Assembly (NCBI RefSeq): GCF_009707385.1
Contig: NZ_CP046115.1
Coordinates: 5,270,001 to 5,334,000 of the forward strand
DNA: 64,000 nucleotides
Reading direction: 5' to 3'
Source of the DNA: Klebsiella oxytoca
Lineage (GTDB): Bacteria > Pseudomonadota > Gammaproteobacteria > Enterobacterales > Enterobacteriaceae
Shown here: positions 29,495 to 38,848 of the stretch, piece by piece
Layout of the letters: each line of letters begins with the position of its first letter
How positions within the stretch are numbered: the stretch's first letter is position 1
The notes under the pieces: model-generated
Told to the model about the DNA's origin: nothing
What the model saw: only the letters and a program-made list of their open reading frames with translations
Databases searched by the model: none
Translations under genes and position numbers: made by a program

Positions 29495-31576
29495 ATGCAA
29501 GGTCGTCTGTTGGATGCTGTGCCGCTTAACTCCCTGACGGGCGTTGGCGCGGCCCAAAGCAGCCGACTGGCAAAAATCGGCCTGCACACCGTGCAGGATC
29601 TGCTTCTGCACCTGCCGCTACGCTACGAAGACCGCACCCATCTGTATCAAATCGGCGAACTACTGCCCGGAGTGTATGCCACCGTTGAAGGAGAAGTCCT
29701 TAACTGCAGCGTTACTTTTGGCGGCCGCCGAATGATGACCTGCCAGATAAGCGACGGCTCCGGCATCCTCACCATGCGCTTTTTTAACTTCAGCGCGGCG
29801 ATGAAAAATAGCCTGGCAACCGGGCGGCGCGTGCTGGCCTACGGAGAGGCGAAGCGCGGTAAGCACGGGGCGGAGATGATCCACCCGGAGTATCGGGTGC
29901 AGGGCGATATGAGTACGCCAGATTTACAGGAAACGCTAACCCCGGTTTATCCCACCACCGAAGGTATCAAGCAGGCGACCCTGCGTAAGCTTACCGATCA
30001 GGCGCTGGAGCTGCTGGAAACCTGCGCTATCGCCGAGCTGCTGCCACCGGAGCTGGCCCAGGGGATGATGAGCCTGCCGGAAGCCTTACGCACGCTGCAT
30101 CGCCCGCCGCCCTCTTTACAGCTCAGCGAGCTGGAAAGCGGTCAACACCCGGCCCAGCGGCGCTTAATCCTGGAAGAGTTGCTGGCGCATAACCTCAGCA
30201 TGCTGGCACTGCGGGCCGGCGCTCAGCGCTACCGCGCCCTGGCGCTCAGCGCGAACGATACGCTAAAAGATAAGCTGCTGGCCTCGCTCCCCTTTAAGCC
30301 AACCGGCGCGCAGGCGCGCGTATCGGCGGAAATCGAGCGTGATATGGCGCTGGACGTGCCGATGATGCGTCTGGTGCAGGGGGATGTCGGTTCCGGTAAA
30401 ACCCTGGTCGCCGCGCTGGCCGCCCTGCGCGCCATCGCCCACGGTAAGCAGGTGGCGCTAATGGCGCCTACCGAGCTACTGGCGGAACAGCACGCCAATA
30501 ATTTCCGCAGCTGGTTCGAACCCCTGGGTATTGAAGTAGGCTGGCTGGCTGGCAAACAAAAAGGTAAAGCGCGCCTGGCGCAGCAGGAGGCTATCGCCAG
30601 CGGGCAGGTGCAGATGATTGTCGGTACCCACGCTATCTTCCAGGAACAGGTTCAGTTTAACGGCCTCGCGCTGGTGATCATCGACGAACAGCACCGTTTC
30701 GGCGTCCATCAGCGGCTGGCATTATGGGAGAAAGGCCAGCAGCAGGGCTTTCACCCGCATCAGCTGATTATGACCGCCACGCCAATTCCGCGGACCCTGG
30801 CGATGACCGCCTATGCTGACCTTGATACTTCGGTTATCGACGAGCTGCCGCCGGGCCGTACGCCGGTCACGACGGTGGCCATTCCTGATACCCGCCGCAG
30901 CGATATTATCGACCGCGTACGTAACGCTTGTACCCACGAAGGCCGTCAGGCCTACTGGGTCTGTACGCTGATTGAAGAGTCGGACCTGCTGGAAGCCCAG
31001 GCGGCGGAAGCCACCTGGGAAGAGCTGAAGCTCGCGCTGCCGGAGCTGAATATCGGCCTGGTTCACGGGCGCATGAAGTCCGCCGAGAAGCAGGCGGTGA
31101 TGAGCGCGTTCAAGCAAGGCGAACTGCATCTGCTGGTCGCCACCACGGTCATTGAAGTTGGCGTCGATGTACCTAACTCGAGCCTGATGATTATCGAAAA
31201 CCCGGAGCGTCTGGGACTGGCGCAGCTGCACCAGCTCAGAGGGCGCGTTGGGCGCGGCGCGGTGGCCTCCCACTGCGTACTGCTCTATAAATCTCCGCTC
31301 TCAAAAACCGCGCAGAAGCGTCTGCAGGTTCTGCGCGATAGCAACGACGGCTTCGTCATTGCCCAGAAGGACCTGGAAATTCGCGGTCCCGGCGAGCTGC
31401 TCGGCACGCGCCAGACCGGCAACGCTGAATTCAAAGTTGCGGATTTACTGCGCGATCAGGCCATGATCCCGGAAGTTCAGCGCATTGCCCGCCATATTCA
31501 CGAGCGATATCCGCAGCAGGCTCGGGCGCTGATTGAACGCTGGATGCCGGAAACCGAACGCTATTCCAACGCGTAG
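29495..31576 (+). CDS. recG: ATP-dependent DNA helicase RecG
   Basis: 693 aa from the ATG at 29495, the E. coli length; the longer frame inside trmH is not family sequence. The N-terminal wedge/OB domain is followed by helicase motifs: Walker A GDVGSGKTLVA, DEQH box IIDEQHRFG, TATPIPRT, then the second RecA fold with VATTVIEVGVDVPN and QLRGRVGRG. It reverses stalled replication forks and processes Holliday junctions. In E. coli its 3' neighbour is gltS; here glpX follows 53 bp later. Confidence 0.96.
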   Translation: MQGRLLDAVPLNSLTGVGAAQSSRLAKIGLHTVQDLLLHLPLRYEDRTHLYQIGELLPGVYATVEGEVLNCSVTFGGRRMMTCQISDGSGILTMRFFNFSAAMKNSLATGRRVLAYGEAKRGKHGAEMIHPEYRVQGDMSTPDLQETLTPVYPTTEGIKQATLRKLTDQALELLETCAIAELLPPELAQGMMSLPEALRTLHRPPPSLQLSELESGQHPAQRRLILEELLAHNLSMLALRAGAQRYRALALSANDTLKDKLLASLPFKPTGAQARVSAEIERDMALDVPMMRLVQGDVGSGKTLVAALAALRAIAHGKQVALMAPTELLAEQHANNFRSWFEPLGIEVGWLAGKQKGKARLAQQEAIASGQVQMIVGTHAIFQEQVQFNGLALVIIDEQHRFGVHQRLALWEKGQQQGFHPHQLIMTATPIPRTLAMTAYADLDTSVIDELPPGRTPVTTVAIPDTRRSDIIDRVRNACTHEGRQAYWVCTLIEESDLLEAQAAEATWEELKLALPELNIGLVHGRMKSAEKQAVMSAFKQGELHLLVATTVIEVGVDVPNSSLMIIENPERLGLAQLHQLRGRVGRGAVASHCVLLYKSPLSKTAQKRLQVLRDSNDGFVIAQKDLEIRGPGELLGTRQTGNAEFKVADLLRDQAMIPEVQRIARHIHERYPQQARALIERWMPETERYSNA

Positions 31577-31629
31577 CGCGAACGTCATCTCGCCACGCTG
31601 CGCATAATTTTTATTCAGATGAGTGAATT

Positions 31630-32640
31630 ATGAAACGAGAACTGGCCATCGAATTTTCGCGCGTCACTGAAGCCGCCGCGCTGGCAGGCTATAAGTGGTT
31701 AGGCCGTGGAGATAAAAACACCGCCGACGGCGCCGCCGTCAACGCCATGCGCATTATGCTGAACCTGATCAACATCGACGGCACCATCGTGATTGGCGAA
31801 GGCGAAATCGACGAAGCGCCGATGCTGTACATCGGCGAGCGCGTCGGTACCGGCCACGGCGATGCGGTAGATATCGCCGTCGATCCCATCGAAGGCACCC
31901 GTATGACGGCGATGGGCCAGGCGAACGCGCTGGCGGTGATGGCGGTCGGCGATAAGGGCTGTTTTCTGAATGCGCCGGATATGTACATGGAAAAGCTGAT
32001 TGTCGGCCCGGGCGCGAAAGGCACCATCGATCTGAACCTGCCGCTGGCGGAGAATCTGCATAATATTGCCCGCGCGCTGAATAAGCCGCTGAATGAATTG
32101 ACGGTCACCATCTTAGCCAAGCCGCGCCATGACGAGGTCATTGTTGAGCTGCAAAAGCTGGGCGTGCGCGTGTTCGCTATCCCCGACGGCGACGTTGCCG
32201 CCTCTATTCTGACCTGCATGCCGGACAGCGAAGTTGACGTTATGTACGGTATCGGCGGCGCGCCGGAAGGCGTCGTTTCCGCGGCCGTAATCCGCGCGCT
32301 GGACGGCGATATGAACGGCCGTCTGCTGGCACGTCATCACGTTAAGGGCGACAGCGAAGAGAACCGCCGCATCGGCGAAAACGAGCTGGCACGCTGCAAG
32401 GCAATGGGTATTGAAGCAGGAAAAGTGCTGCGTCTGGACGATATGGCGCGCAGCGACAACGTCGTTTTCTCAGCGACCGGCATCACCAAAGGCGATCTGC
32501 TGGACGGTATCACCCGTAAAGGCAATATGGCCACCACCGAAACGCTGCTGATCCGCGGCAAATCCCGCACCATCCGCCGTATTCAGTCGATTCATTATCT
32601 CGATCGCAAAGACCCGGATATCCAGCAGCACATCCTGTAA
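31630..32640 (+). CDS. glpX: Class II fructose-1,6-bisphosphatase
   Basis: 336 aa, the E. coli length. Metal and substrate motifs of the lithium-sensitive phosphatase fold are present: IGEGEIDEAP, DPIEGTR and PDGDVAAS. It hydrolyses fructose-1,6-bisphosphate in gluconeogenesis, needed for growth on glycerol with fbp. Normally third gene of glpFKX; here glpFK is 12 kb away, and the only upstream sequence before recG is 53 bp, so transcription must come from the recG unit or a short local promoter. Confidence 0.96.
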   Translation: MKRELAIEFSRVTEAAALAGYKWLGRGDKNTADGAAVNAMRIMLNLINIDGTIVIGEGEIDEAPMLYIGERVGTGHGDAVDIAVDPIEGTRMTAMGQANALAVMAVGDKGCFLNAPDMYMEKLIVGPGAKGTIDLNLPLAENLHNIARALNKPLNELTVTILAKPRHDEVIVELQKLGVRVFAIPDGDVAASILTCMPDSEVDVMYGIGGAPEGVVSAAVIRALDGDMNGRLLARHHVKGDSEENRRIGENELARCKAMGIEAGKVLRLDDMARSDNVVFSATGITKGDLLDGITRKGNMATTETLLIRGKSRTIRRIQSIHYLDRKDPDIQQHIL

Positions 32641-32659
32641 AACATTTGTTCAATAGAGC

Positions 32660-32683
32660 TTTCCAGCCTTTTCGGGCTGGAAA
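32660..32683 (+). terminator. Terminator-like hairpin after glpX
   Basis: Nine-bp stem TTTCCAGCC / GGCTGGAAA with a short loop, 20 bp past the glpX stop. The following tcttctc tract is only moderately T-rich. Confidence 0.65.
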
Positions 32684-32735
32684 TCTTCTCTCGTCGCGGT
32701 GAAGATACGCTAACGAGATTGAGAGGAGAGATGCT

Positions 32736-33482
32736 ATGGCAAACTGGGTTACAGGCAAAGTCGTAAAAGTTCAAAACTGGACGGATGCGCTGTTTAGCCT
32801 CACCGTCCACGCACCGGTTGAACCGTTCACCGCAGGGCAGTTTGCCAAACTGGGCCTCGACGTTGACGGCGAACGCGTGCAGCGCGCCTATTCCTACGTT
32901 AACGCCCCCGGCAATCCCGATCTTGAGTTCTACCTGGTGACGGTTCCTGAGGGTAAACTCAGCCCGCGGCTGGCAGCTCTAAAGCCAGGCGATGAAGTGC
33001 AGATTGTCAGCGAAGCCGCCGGTTTCTTCGTACTGGAAGAAGTACCGGATTGCGATACGCTGTGGATGCTCGCTACCGGCACGGCGATTGGCCCGTACCT
33101 GTCGATTCTGGAAGAAGGAAAAGACCTGGAACGCTTTAAAAATCTGGTGCTGGTACATGCCGCACGCTATGCCGCCGATCTCAGCTATCTGCCGCAAATG
33201 CAGGCGCTGGAACAACGTTATGCGGGCAAGCTGCGCATCCAGTCGGTCGTCAGCCGGGAAAGCGTCCCTGGTATGCTCACGGGGCGCATCCCGTTCCTGA
33301 TTGAGACCGGCGCGCTGGAAGAGGCCGTCGGCTTGCCGATGAACGCCGAGAGCAGCCACGTTATGCTGTGCGGTAATCCGCAAATGGTACGCGACACTCA
33401 GCAGCTGCTGAAAGAGACCCGGCAGATGACCAAGCACCTGCGTCGCCGTCCGGGTCACATGACCGCCGAGCACTACTGGTAA
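32736..33482 (+). CDS. fpr: Ferredoxin/flavodoxin-NADP+ reductase
   Basis: 248 aa, start preceded by GAGAGGAGAG. The FAD-binding motif RAYSYVN (residues 50-56), the NADP-binding glycine motif LATGTAIGPYLSI and the C-terminal AEHYW mark a bacterial-type Fpr. It passes electrons between NADPH and flavodoxin/ferredoxin, and in enterics is induced by SoxRS. Downstream of glpX as in E. coli, convergent with yiiR and touching its stop. Confidence 0.95.
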   Translation: MANWVTGKVVKVQNWTDALFSLTVHAPVEPFTAGQFAKLGLDVDGERVQRAYSYVNAPGNPDLEFYLVTVPEGKLSPRLAALKPGDEVQIVSEAAGFFVLEEVPDCDTLWMLATGTAIGPYLSILEEGKDLERFKNLVLVHAARYAADLSYLPQMQALEQRYAGKLRIQSVVSRESVPGMLTGRIPFLIETGALEEAVGLPMNAESSHVMLCGNPQMVRDTQQLLKETRQMTKHLRRRPGHMTAEHYW

Positions 33483-33911
33483 TCAGGACTCCGCTTTCCA
33501 GCGTACATCCAGCGTCTCTTTACCGAACTTATTTGCGCCCTGGGTGCCGACAAACGCTCCCAGGTCGATAAGCATCATGACGATAATCAGCGTCGGTATA
33601 AATCGCCCGACGCCCCACTGCCAGACGCCGGGCAGCATCGACCAGTTGCCCGCTAATAGCATCCACGCCAGAATCATCAGCAGCGCCCAGAGGCCGGATT
33701 TACCCCGATCGTGCAGGCGTTTAACGGTCACCGCCGCCGTGGGCCACAGCAGACACACCAGAATAAAAGCCGCGGTCTGCAAATTAAGAAGATTGCTGCC
33801 AGCCAGCGTGAACAGCGCGCTCATGGTCATTATCCAGATGGCGATCCAGATCCAGAAGTCACGACGTCCAATCCGCCCTTTAATTGAGAATAGCCACTGC
33901 TGTAGGGTCAT
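33483..33911 (-). CDS. yiiR: DUF805 inner-membrane protein YiiR
   Basis: 142 aa with four hydrophobic helices. The N-terminal DUF805 signature is FSIKGRIGRRDFWIW, and the conserved VKRLHDRGKSG loop lies mid-protein. Function unknown. The stop abuts that of fpr, convergent, as in E. coli. Divergent from yiiQ with a 112-bp gap. Confidence 0.88.
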   Translation of the reverse strand: MTLQQWLFSIKGRIGRRDFWIWIAIWIMTMSALFTLAGSNLLNLQTAAFILVCLLWPTAAVTVKRLHDRGKSGLWALLMILAWMLLAGNWSMLPGVWQWGVGRFIPTLIIVMMLIDLGAFVGTQGANKFGKETLDVRWKAES

Positions 33912-34023
33912 GTTTTATTCCTTATCATCATCACCGGCGTAGTTTACCCTGAAGGCGTCACTTTTTGACAAGCGTGACGGTTCTCGTTTTAATCGTCAGC
34001 AGACAAAAAAAGGAAAGACGGGC

Positions 34024-34623
34024 ATGAAGAAGTGGGCAACTCTATGTTTAATTGGGCTGGCGGCGTTATCCGCTGGCCAAAAGGCGTTGTCCGCAGATTC
34101 TGAGTCCAACGCTACGGCACCCTATCTTCTCTCCGGCGCGCCGGTCTTTGATATTTCTATCAGCCAATTTCGGGAAAAATTCAATACAGATAACCCGAAG
34201 CTTTCGCTCAATGAATTCCGCTCCATAGTTTCCAGTAAAGACCAGGCGAACCTGACCCGCGCGGCGACGAAGATCAATGAGAACCTGTACGCCTCTACCG
34301 CGCTTGAACGTGGAACGCTAAAAATTAAATCGATGCAGATAACCTGGCTACCGATTCAGGGGCCGCAGCAGAAAGCGGCGAAGGCCAGGGCTCAGGAGTA
34401 TATGAGCGCCGTGATGCGCGCTTTCGTGCCAACGCTGAGCCTGGCCCAAAGCCAGCAAAAGCTGCAAAAGCTGCTCACCGCCGGAAAAGGTAAACGTTAC
34501 TTCAGCGAAACCGAAGGCGCAGTGCGCTATGTGGTAGCGGACAACGGCGAAAAGGGGCTGACCTTCGCTGTTGAACCGATTAAGCTGACGCTATCTGAAA
34601 CGCTGGAAAACAACAATAAATGA
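34024..34623 (+). CDS. yiiQ: YiiQ, DUF1454 periplasmic protein
   Basis: 199 aa with a signal peptide (MKKWATLCLIGLAALSAGQKALSA, cleavage near residue 24). The mature part has ITWLPIQGPQQKAAKARAQEYM and LTFAVEPIKLTL. No catalytic motif known. It stands between yiiR and tpiA as in E. coli. Confidence 0.88.
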   Translation: MKKWATLCLIGLAALSAGQKALSADSESNATAPYLLSGAPVFDISISQFREKFNTDNPKLSLNEFRSIVSSKDQANLTRAATKINENLYASTALERGTLKIKSMQITWLPIQGPQQKAAKARAQEYMSAVMRAFVPTLSLAQSQQKLQKLLTAGKGKRYFSETEGAVRYVVADNGEKGLTFAVEPIKLTLSETLENNNK

Positions 34624-34731
34624 CAAAAAGCAAAGCCTTTCCAGTGATGAATCTCTATACTGTTTCACAGACCATGCTGCCCGCGGGGGCGGCTATATTC
34701 CTTAATTCGCTTTGAAGCGTGGAGAATAAAA

Positions 34732-35499
34732 ATGCGACATCCTTTAGTGATGGGTAACTGGAAACTGAACGGCAGCCGCCACATGGTAAACGAACTGGTC
34801 GCGAACCTGCGTACCGAACTGGCTGGCGTAACCGGCTGTGCAGTTGCCATTGCTCCGCCTGAAATGTATATCGATCTGGCTAAACAAGCCGCTGCGGGCA
34901 GCCACATTCACCTGGGCGCGCAGAACGTTGACCTGAACCTGTCCGGCGCATTCACTGGCGAAACCTCTGCTGAAATGCTGAAAGACATCGGTGCTCAGTA
35001 CATCATCATCGGCCACTCCGAGCGTCGTACCTACCACAAAGAATCCGACGAGCTCATCGCGAAGAAATTCGCGGTCCTGAAAGAGCAGGGCCTGATCCCG
35101 GTTCTGTGCATCGGTGAAACCGAAGCAGAAAACGAAGCGGGCAAAACTGAAGAAGTGTGCGCACGCCAAATTGACGCGGTTCTGAAAACTCAGGGCGCAG
35201 CGGCATTCGAAGGCGCGGTTATCGCTTACGAGCCAGTATGGGCGATCGGTACCGGCAAATCTGCTACCCCGGCTCAGGCTCAGGCGGTGCATAAATTCAT
35301 TCGCGATCACATCGCTAAAGCCGATGCGAAAGTGGCTGAGCAAGTGATTATTCAGTACGGCGGTTCCGTTAATGCGGGCAACGCAGCGGAGCTGTTCACC
35401 CAGCCGGACATCGACGGCGCGCTGGTTGGCGGCGCATCCCTGAAAGCAGATGCTTTCGCGGTGATCGTTAAAGCAGCAGAAGCCGCGAAAAACGCGTAA
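34732..35499 (+). CDS. tpiA: Triosephosphate isomerase
   Basis: 255 aa. Catalytic residues are in their usual motifs: GNWKLNGS (Lys), [11 protein letters not shown] (His) and [16 protein letters not shown] (Glu and loop 6). It interconverts dihydroxyacetone phosphate and glyceraldehyde-3-phosphate. Strong codon bias agrees with high expression. In E. coli cdh follows; here a five-gene minus-strand cluster separates them. Confidence 0.97.
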   Translation: MRHPLVMGNWKLNGSRHMVNELVANLRTELAGVTGCAVAIAPPEMYIDLAKQAAAGSHIHLGAQNVDLNLSGAFTGETSAEMLKDIGAQYIIIGHSERRTYHKESDELIAKKFAVLKEQGLIPVLCIGETEAENEAGKTEEVCARQIDAVLKTQGAAAFEGAVIAYEPVWAIGTGKSATPAQAQAVHKFIRDHIAKADAKVAEQVIIQYGGSVNAGNAAELFTQPDIDGALVGGASLKADAFAVIVKAAEAAKNA

Positions 35500-35570
35500 T
35501 TCGCGCAGGGTCTTTCCCCGGTCGCCCTTCGCTTACCGGGGCCACTGACCAGAAATCTGCAATATTTGTA

Positions 35571-35604
35571 GCCCGGCTCCGCGCAGCGCAAGCCGGGTTT
35601 TTTT
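35571..35604 (+). terminator. tpiA terminator formed from REP-like sequence
   Basis: CCCGGCT / AGCCGGG stem (35572-35597 region) with a REP-like loop (ccgcgcagcgc) followed by seven T. A second GC hairpin, CCCCGGT / ACCGGGG, lies at 35516-35541. Confidence 0.7.
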
Positions 35605-35610
35605 ACCCCG

Positions 35611-36915
35611 CTACAGTTTCCCCAACGCCTGATACCACAGGTAGTCCAGCGGCAGCAAAATTAAATAGCTCACCGCCGCCAGCGCGATACACAGCAGCAT
35701 TCCCGCCCGCGCAGGTACTTTCCCCAGCCCCATCGCCACCACAATCGGTGAAGCCTGATACGGCAGCAGCGGCGTGGAGTATCCCAGCACCTGTATCATG
35801 ATCACGCTCAGCAGCGGGAAACCGGTCGCGTCAGAGAAGCTCTGGGCGAATGTGGTATACAGCGCCGGAACGCCGTTAGCGGTCATGATAAAGTTGAGCG
35901 CGCTGGTAATACCCGTCAGCGCAAGGAAGCTGGTAAACGGGCTCTCTTTATCCAGCGGCATAATCTGCAGCAGCGCACTCCCCACAACATCGCCGATACC
36001 GGTCTGGGTGACGGTGATCGCCAGCCCCAGAATCCCGGCGACGTAAATGCAGGTACGAATATTCACGCCGCTGGAAAACTCTTCGCCGTTAATAAAACCG
36101 ACCCGCGGCAGTAGCGTTATCACCGCTGCCGCCAGCCCGGTCCAGGCAGGTCCCACGCCGTGCCAGCTTTCGGTCACCCACAGCGTCAGTACTACCGCCA
36201 GCAGCCACGCCAGGCGCTTCTCATCGTGGGTCATCGGCGGCAGCGGCGTCATGTCGCGTGGCGGATGCGGTTTTCCGGGAAACAGCCAGCATATTAATGC
36301 GATCAGCACCGCCCCTTTTAGCCAGCCGAGCACCGGCGTATGCAGCAGTAAATAGGGCACATAGTTCAGATGGATGCCGTATGAGCCTTCCGCCGCGCCG
36401 CTCATTACCAGATTCGGGACGTTCGCCGGCAGAATGGTGGCTGACAGCTGGAAGGTGCCGAATCCGACCGCCAGAGCCAGGCCAAACCACGGGCGCGTCC
36501 CCTCTTCAATGCCGGCACGCCTGGCCATTGCCGCCACAATCGGCATCAGCAGCGCGATGCGCCCCATATTGGACGGCATAACAAACGCCAGCGCATAGCT
36601 GAGCAGCACCACGCTGCCGACCATCAGCGGCCAGGAATCCGTCAGACGCGACGAAAGCGCCCGTGCCGCCCTGTCCGCCAGCCCGGTTTTGCGGATAGCG
36701 ATCCCCAGCACAAAGCCGCTGAACACCAGCCAGAATGCCGACGACGCGAAGCCGCCGAAAATCACCTCCGGCGGCGCGATTTTAGCGATCATTGCTGCGG
36801 CAAAAAACAGCAGCGCGGTCATAAACTCCGGTAGTAGCGAGGTCGCCCAGAGAAGGATGGTGATACCAACGATGATGGAAGGGAGGAACAGAGGGTGAGA
36901 AAACCAGAGCGACAT
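35611..36915 (-). CDS. DASS (SLC13) family anion transporter
   Basis: 434 aa with about 11-12 membrane segments. The N-terminal half has the re-entrant region FVMPSNMGRIALLMPI and TILPANVPNLVMSG; the C-terminal half has FIMTANGVPALYT and the closing LLPYQASPIVVAMGLG, the pattern of the divalent anion:Na+ symporters (dicarboxylates, citrate or sulfate). Substrate not predictable. Last gene of the minus-strand cluster, 98 bp after the GntR gene. Confidence 0.83.
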   Translation of the reverse strand: MSLWFSHPLFLPSIIVGITILLWATSLLPEFMTALLFFAAAMIAKIAPPEVIFGGFASSAFWLVFSGFVLGIAIRKTGLADRAARALSSRLTDSWPLMVGSVVLLSYALAFVMPSNMGRIALLMPIVAAMARRAGIEEGTRPWFGLALAVGFGTFQLSATILPANVPNLVMSGAAEGSYGIHLNYVPYLLLHTPVLGWLKGAVLIALICWLFPGKPHPPRDMTPLPPMTHDEKRLAWLLAVVLTLWVTESWHGVGPAWTGLAAAVITLLPRVGFINGEEFSSGVNIRTCIYVAGILGLAITVTQTGIGDVVGSALLQIMPLDKESPFTSFLALTGITSALNFIMTANGVPALYTTFAQSFSDATGFPLLSVIMIQVLGYSTPLLPYQASPIVVAMGLGKVPARAGMLLCIALAAVSYLILLPLDYLWYQALGKL

Positions 36916-37013
36916 ACCTGTCTCCTGTTGTTTTTTTCAGCAAGAATACGATGGGCTGTCGGGCAGGTAAACGCCATAAATGGTGGGGTTATTACGGGAT
37001 GGATACAGGCAGT

Positions 37014-37745
37014 TTAGTGATAATGGATCTCACCAAAGTATTCAGACAGCACGTAATAACGGCAATATTCAAAAGGGCTATCGTGTCCGGCCTGAAACGT
37101 CTGTCTGGCGACGGATAATAGCGGTTTATTCTCAGCAATCTGCAGTTTTTCACACAGCTCGGGGGAAGGTAAAATCGCCTCAACTTTTTCAATCGCCGAG
37201 TCGCTTGTAACGTTTAATAATGAATAAAGCGATGTATGTTCCAGTGCCCGCGGGGTCAGTTCCAGGCCGGGAAAGAAGCTAAGATCGAGATATATTTTTT
37301 CATGGTTGAACGGGCGATTATTCAGGCAACGAATACGCGAGATATAAAGATAATGATGATGGGCAGGAAGGCTCAAGCCATCTGCCTGAGCATCACGCGC
37401 GCGGCGCGGAGCGATTTCCAGAATACGGTTCTCTATCTCGACGCTGGCATCCTGAAGATCGCTGGTGATTCCGCGAAACGTATGGCCATAGCTCACGCCT
37501 TCCGGCACGGAACATACTACCGAGCCGCTTCCGCGCTGGGACGAAATAATGCCGGCATTGATTAATTCGCTCCAGGCCTGCTTAACCACAATCAGCGAGA
37601 CGTTGTAGGCTCTGGCGACCTCTTTTTGCGTCGGCAGCTGGCTGCCTAAGGGCAAAGACCCGTTTTGGATCTGCTGACAGATGATAAAAAATAGTTGCTT
37701 ATAAAGCGGAGTAAAGCTCGTTTTATCAACCTGCAAACTGCGCAC
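37014..37745 (-). CDS. GntR/HutC-family transcriptional regulator (YegW-like)
   Basis: 243 aa. N-terminal winged helix (LPTQKEVARAYNVSLIVVKQAWSELINAG, residues about 39-67) with SSQRGSGSVV wing, then a UTRA effector domain (YISRIRCLNNRPFNHEKIYLD, and C-terminal PFEYCRYYVLSEYF). The cluster GPH transporter - PfkB kinase - ADP-ribosylglycohydrolase - GntR matches E. coli yegT-V-U-W in content. Likely controls the cluster through the palindrome at 41291-41322. Confidence 0.88.
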   Translation of the reverse strand: MRSLQVDKTSFTPLYKQLFFIICQQIQNGSLPLGSQLPTQKEVARAYNVSLIVVKQAWSELINAGIISSQRGSGSVVCSVPEGVSYGHTFRGITSDLQDASVEIENRILEIAPRRARDAQADGLSLPAHHHYLYISRIRCLNNRPFNHEKIYLDLSFFPGLELTPRALEHTSLYSLLNVTSDSAIEKVEAILPSPELCEKLQIAENKPLLSVARQTFQAGHDSPFEYCRYYVLSEYFGEIHYH

Positions 37746-37798
37746 CTCACGTCTTCGCCAGCAGGGGACGTTTCACCGTCCCCGGCAGGGTGAATTCG

Positions 37799-38839
37799 CT
37801 ACCCTGCGATTTGCCTGGCCAGTTCTGCCAAATCGAAATGATTCATACGATCCACGGTCGTTAAATAATCGGCGGGGAAAGCATCCGCGCCATGAAATGC
37901 GCCGGACATCGCCCCAACCATGGTGGCGACAGTATCAGTATCATTGCCGATATTAACGCCGGAGATAATAGCATCTACGGCAGAATTCGGACAACACGCG
38001 AACAGACCGAAGGCCGCAGGCACTGCTTCACTTACGTGCAGCCCGGAACCAATAATATCGGCGATTTCCACTACCGCGGTTTCCCAATGGCGATGACGTT
38101 TACCGATCTCCACCGCCAGCTCAATGCGCCGGGCAACGGAAGGGCCTGCAACCATCATCGCCCCTTGCTCCTGCGCCAGCAGATAGCCCTTTTGAGCGCC
38201 GTAAACACCGGCGGCAATAATGCTGTCTGCATTGGTCTGCGATCTTAACGCCTCGCTGGTTGCCGCGGCCATCGCCGCCGCACCGGACATCGCCAGCACA
38301 TTGTTGTGCGTAAAGCGGCAAATCTGCAGCGCACATTCAATTGCCGCGTCGATATCGCCGGGATGCAGCACCGCCGCTGGCCAAATCTTCATCGCCGCGC
38401 CATTCGTGGCTTCCGCGTTTCCTTTATTAATAATCTGTACCGACTGTTTTTCACCCTCCAGCTCGCCCTGCAAAGAGGCGCGGTTGTCATTGAAGATCGC
38501 TTTCATCGCCGCGCGCGTCGTCGGACCGGTAAAGTTGGCGTAGTAAGGATAATCCAGCCACTGCTGGAACGCCTCGCGCATCGCTTCGTCGCTGACCTGG
38601 CGCTGATGGCGCAGCAGCGCGTCCATAATGTACTTAGCCTGAATAAAATCATCGGTGCACATGCCCGCTTCATTGCAGCGGCCAAACGTATCCGCCGGCG
38701 GTTTTTGAAAGGTCGTCACCCAGCCGCCAAAATAGTCTTTAATTTGCTGCTGAGTCCGAACTTCCGTTGCCGCTCCCATCGCGTCCGCGGCGGCGGCGCC
38801 AACCAGGCATCCCAGTATTTTGTTTTGATCAACGTGCAT
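37799..38839 (-). CDS. ADP-ribosylglycohydrolase family protein (YegU-like)
   Basis: 346 aa. Begins with the family GCLVGAAAADAMGAATE; metal-binding MCTDDFIQA (Thr-Asp-Asp) and the C-terminal GNDTDTVATMVGAMSGA (Asp-x-Asp) mark the dinuclear Mg site. Such enzymes cleave ribosyl N- or O-glycosidic bonds. Next to a sugar kinase and a GPH transporter, a nucleoside-like or ribosylated substrate is plausible. It starts 9 bp after the kinase stop. Confidence 0.88.
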   Translation of the reverse strand: MHVDQNKILGCLVGAAAADAMGAATEVRTQQQIKDYFGGWVTTFQKPPADTFGRCNEAGMCTDDFIQAKYIMDALLRHQRQVSDEAMREAFQQWLDYPYYANFTGPTTRAAMKAIFNDNRASLQGELEGEKQSVQIINKGNAEATNGAAMKIWPAAVLHPGDIDAAIECALQICRFTHNNVLAMSGAAAMAAATSEALRSQTNADSIIAAGVYGAQKGYLLAQEQGAMMVAGPSVARRIELAVEIGKRHRHWETAVVEIADIIGSGLHVSEAVPAAFGLFACCPNSAVDAIISGVNIGNDTDTVATMVGAMSGAFHGADAFPADYLTTVDRMNHFDLAELARQIAG

Positions 38840-38848
38840 GATGACTCC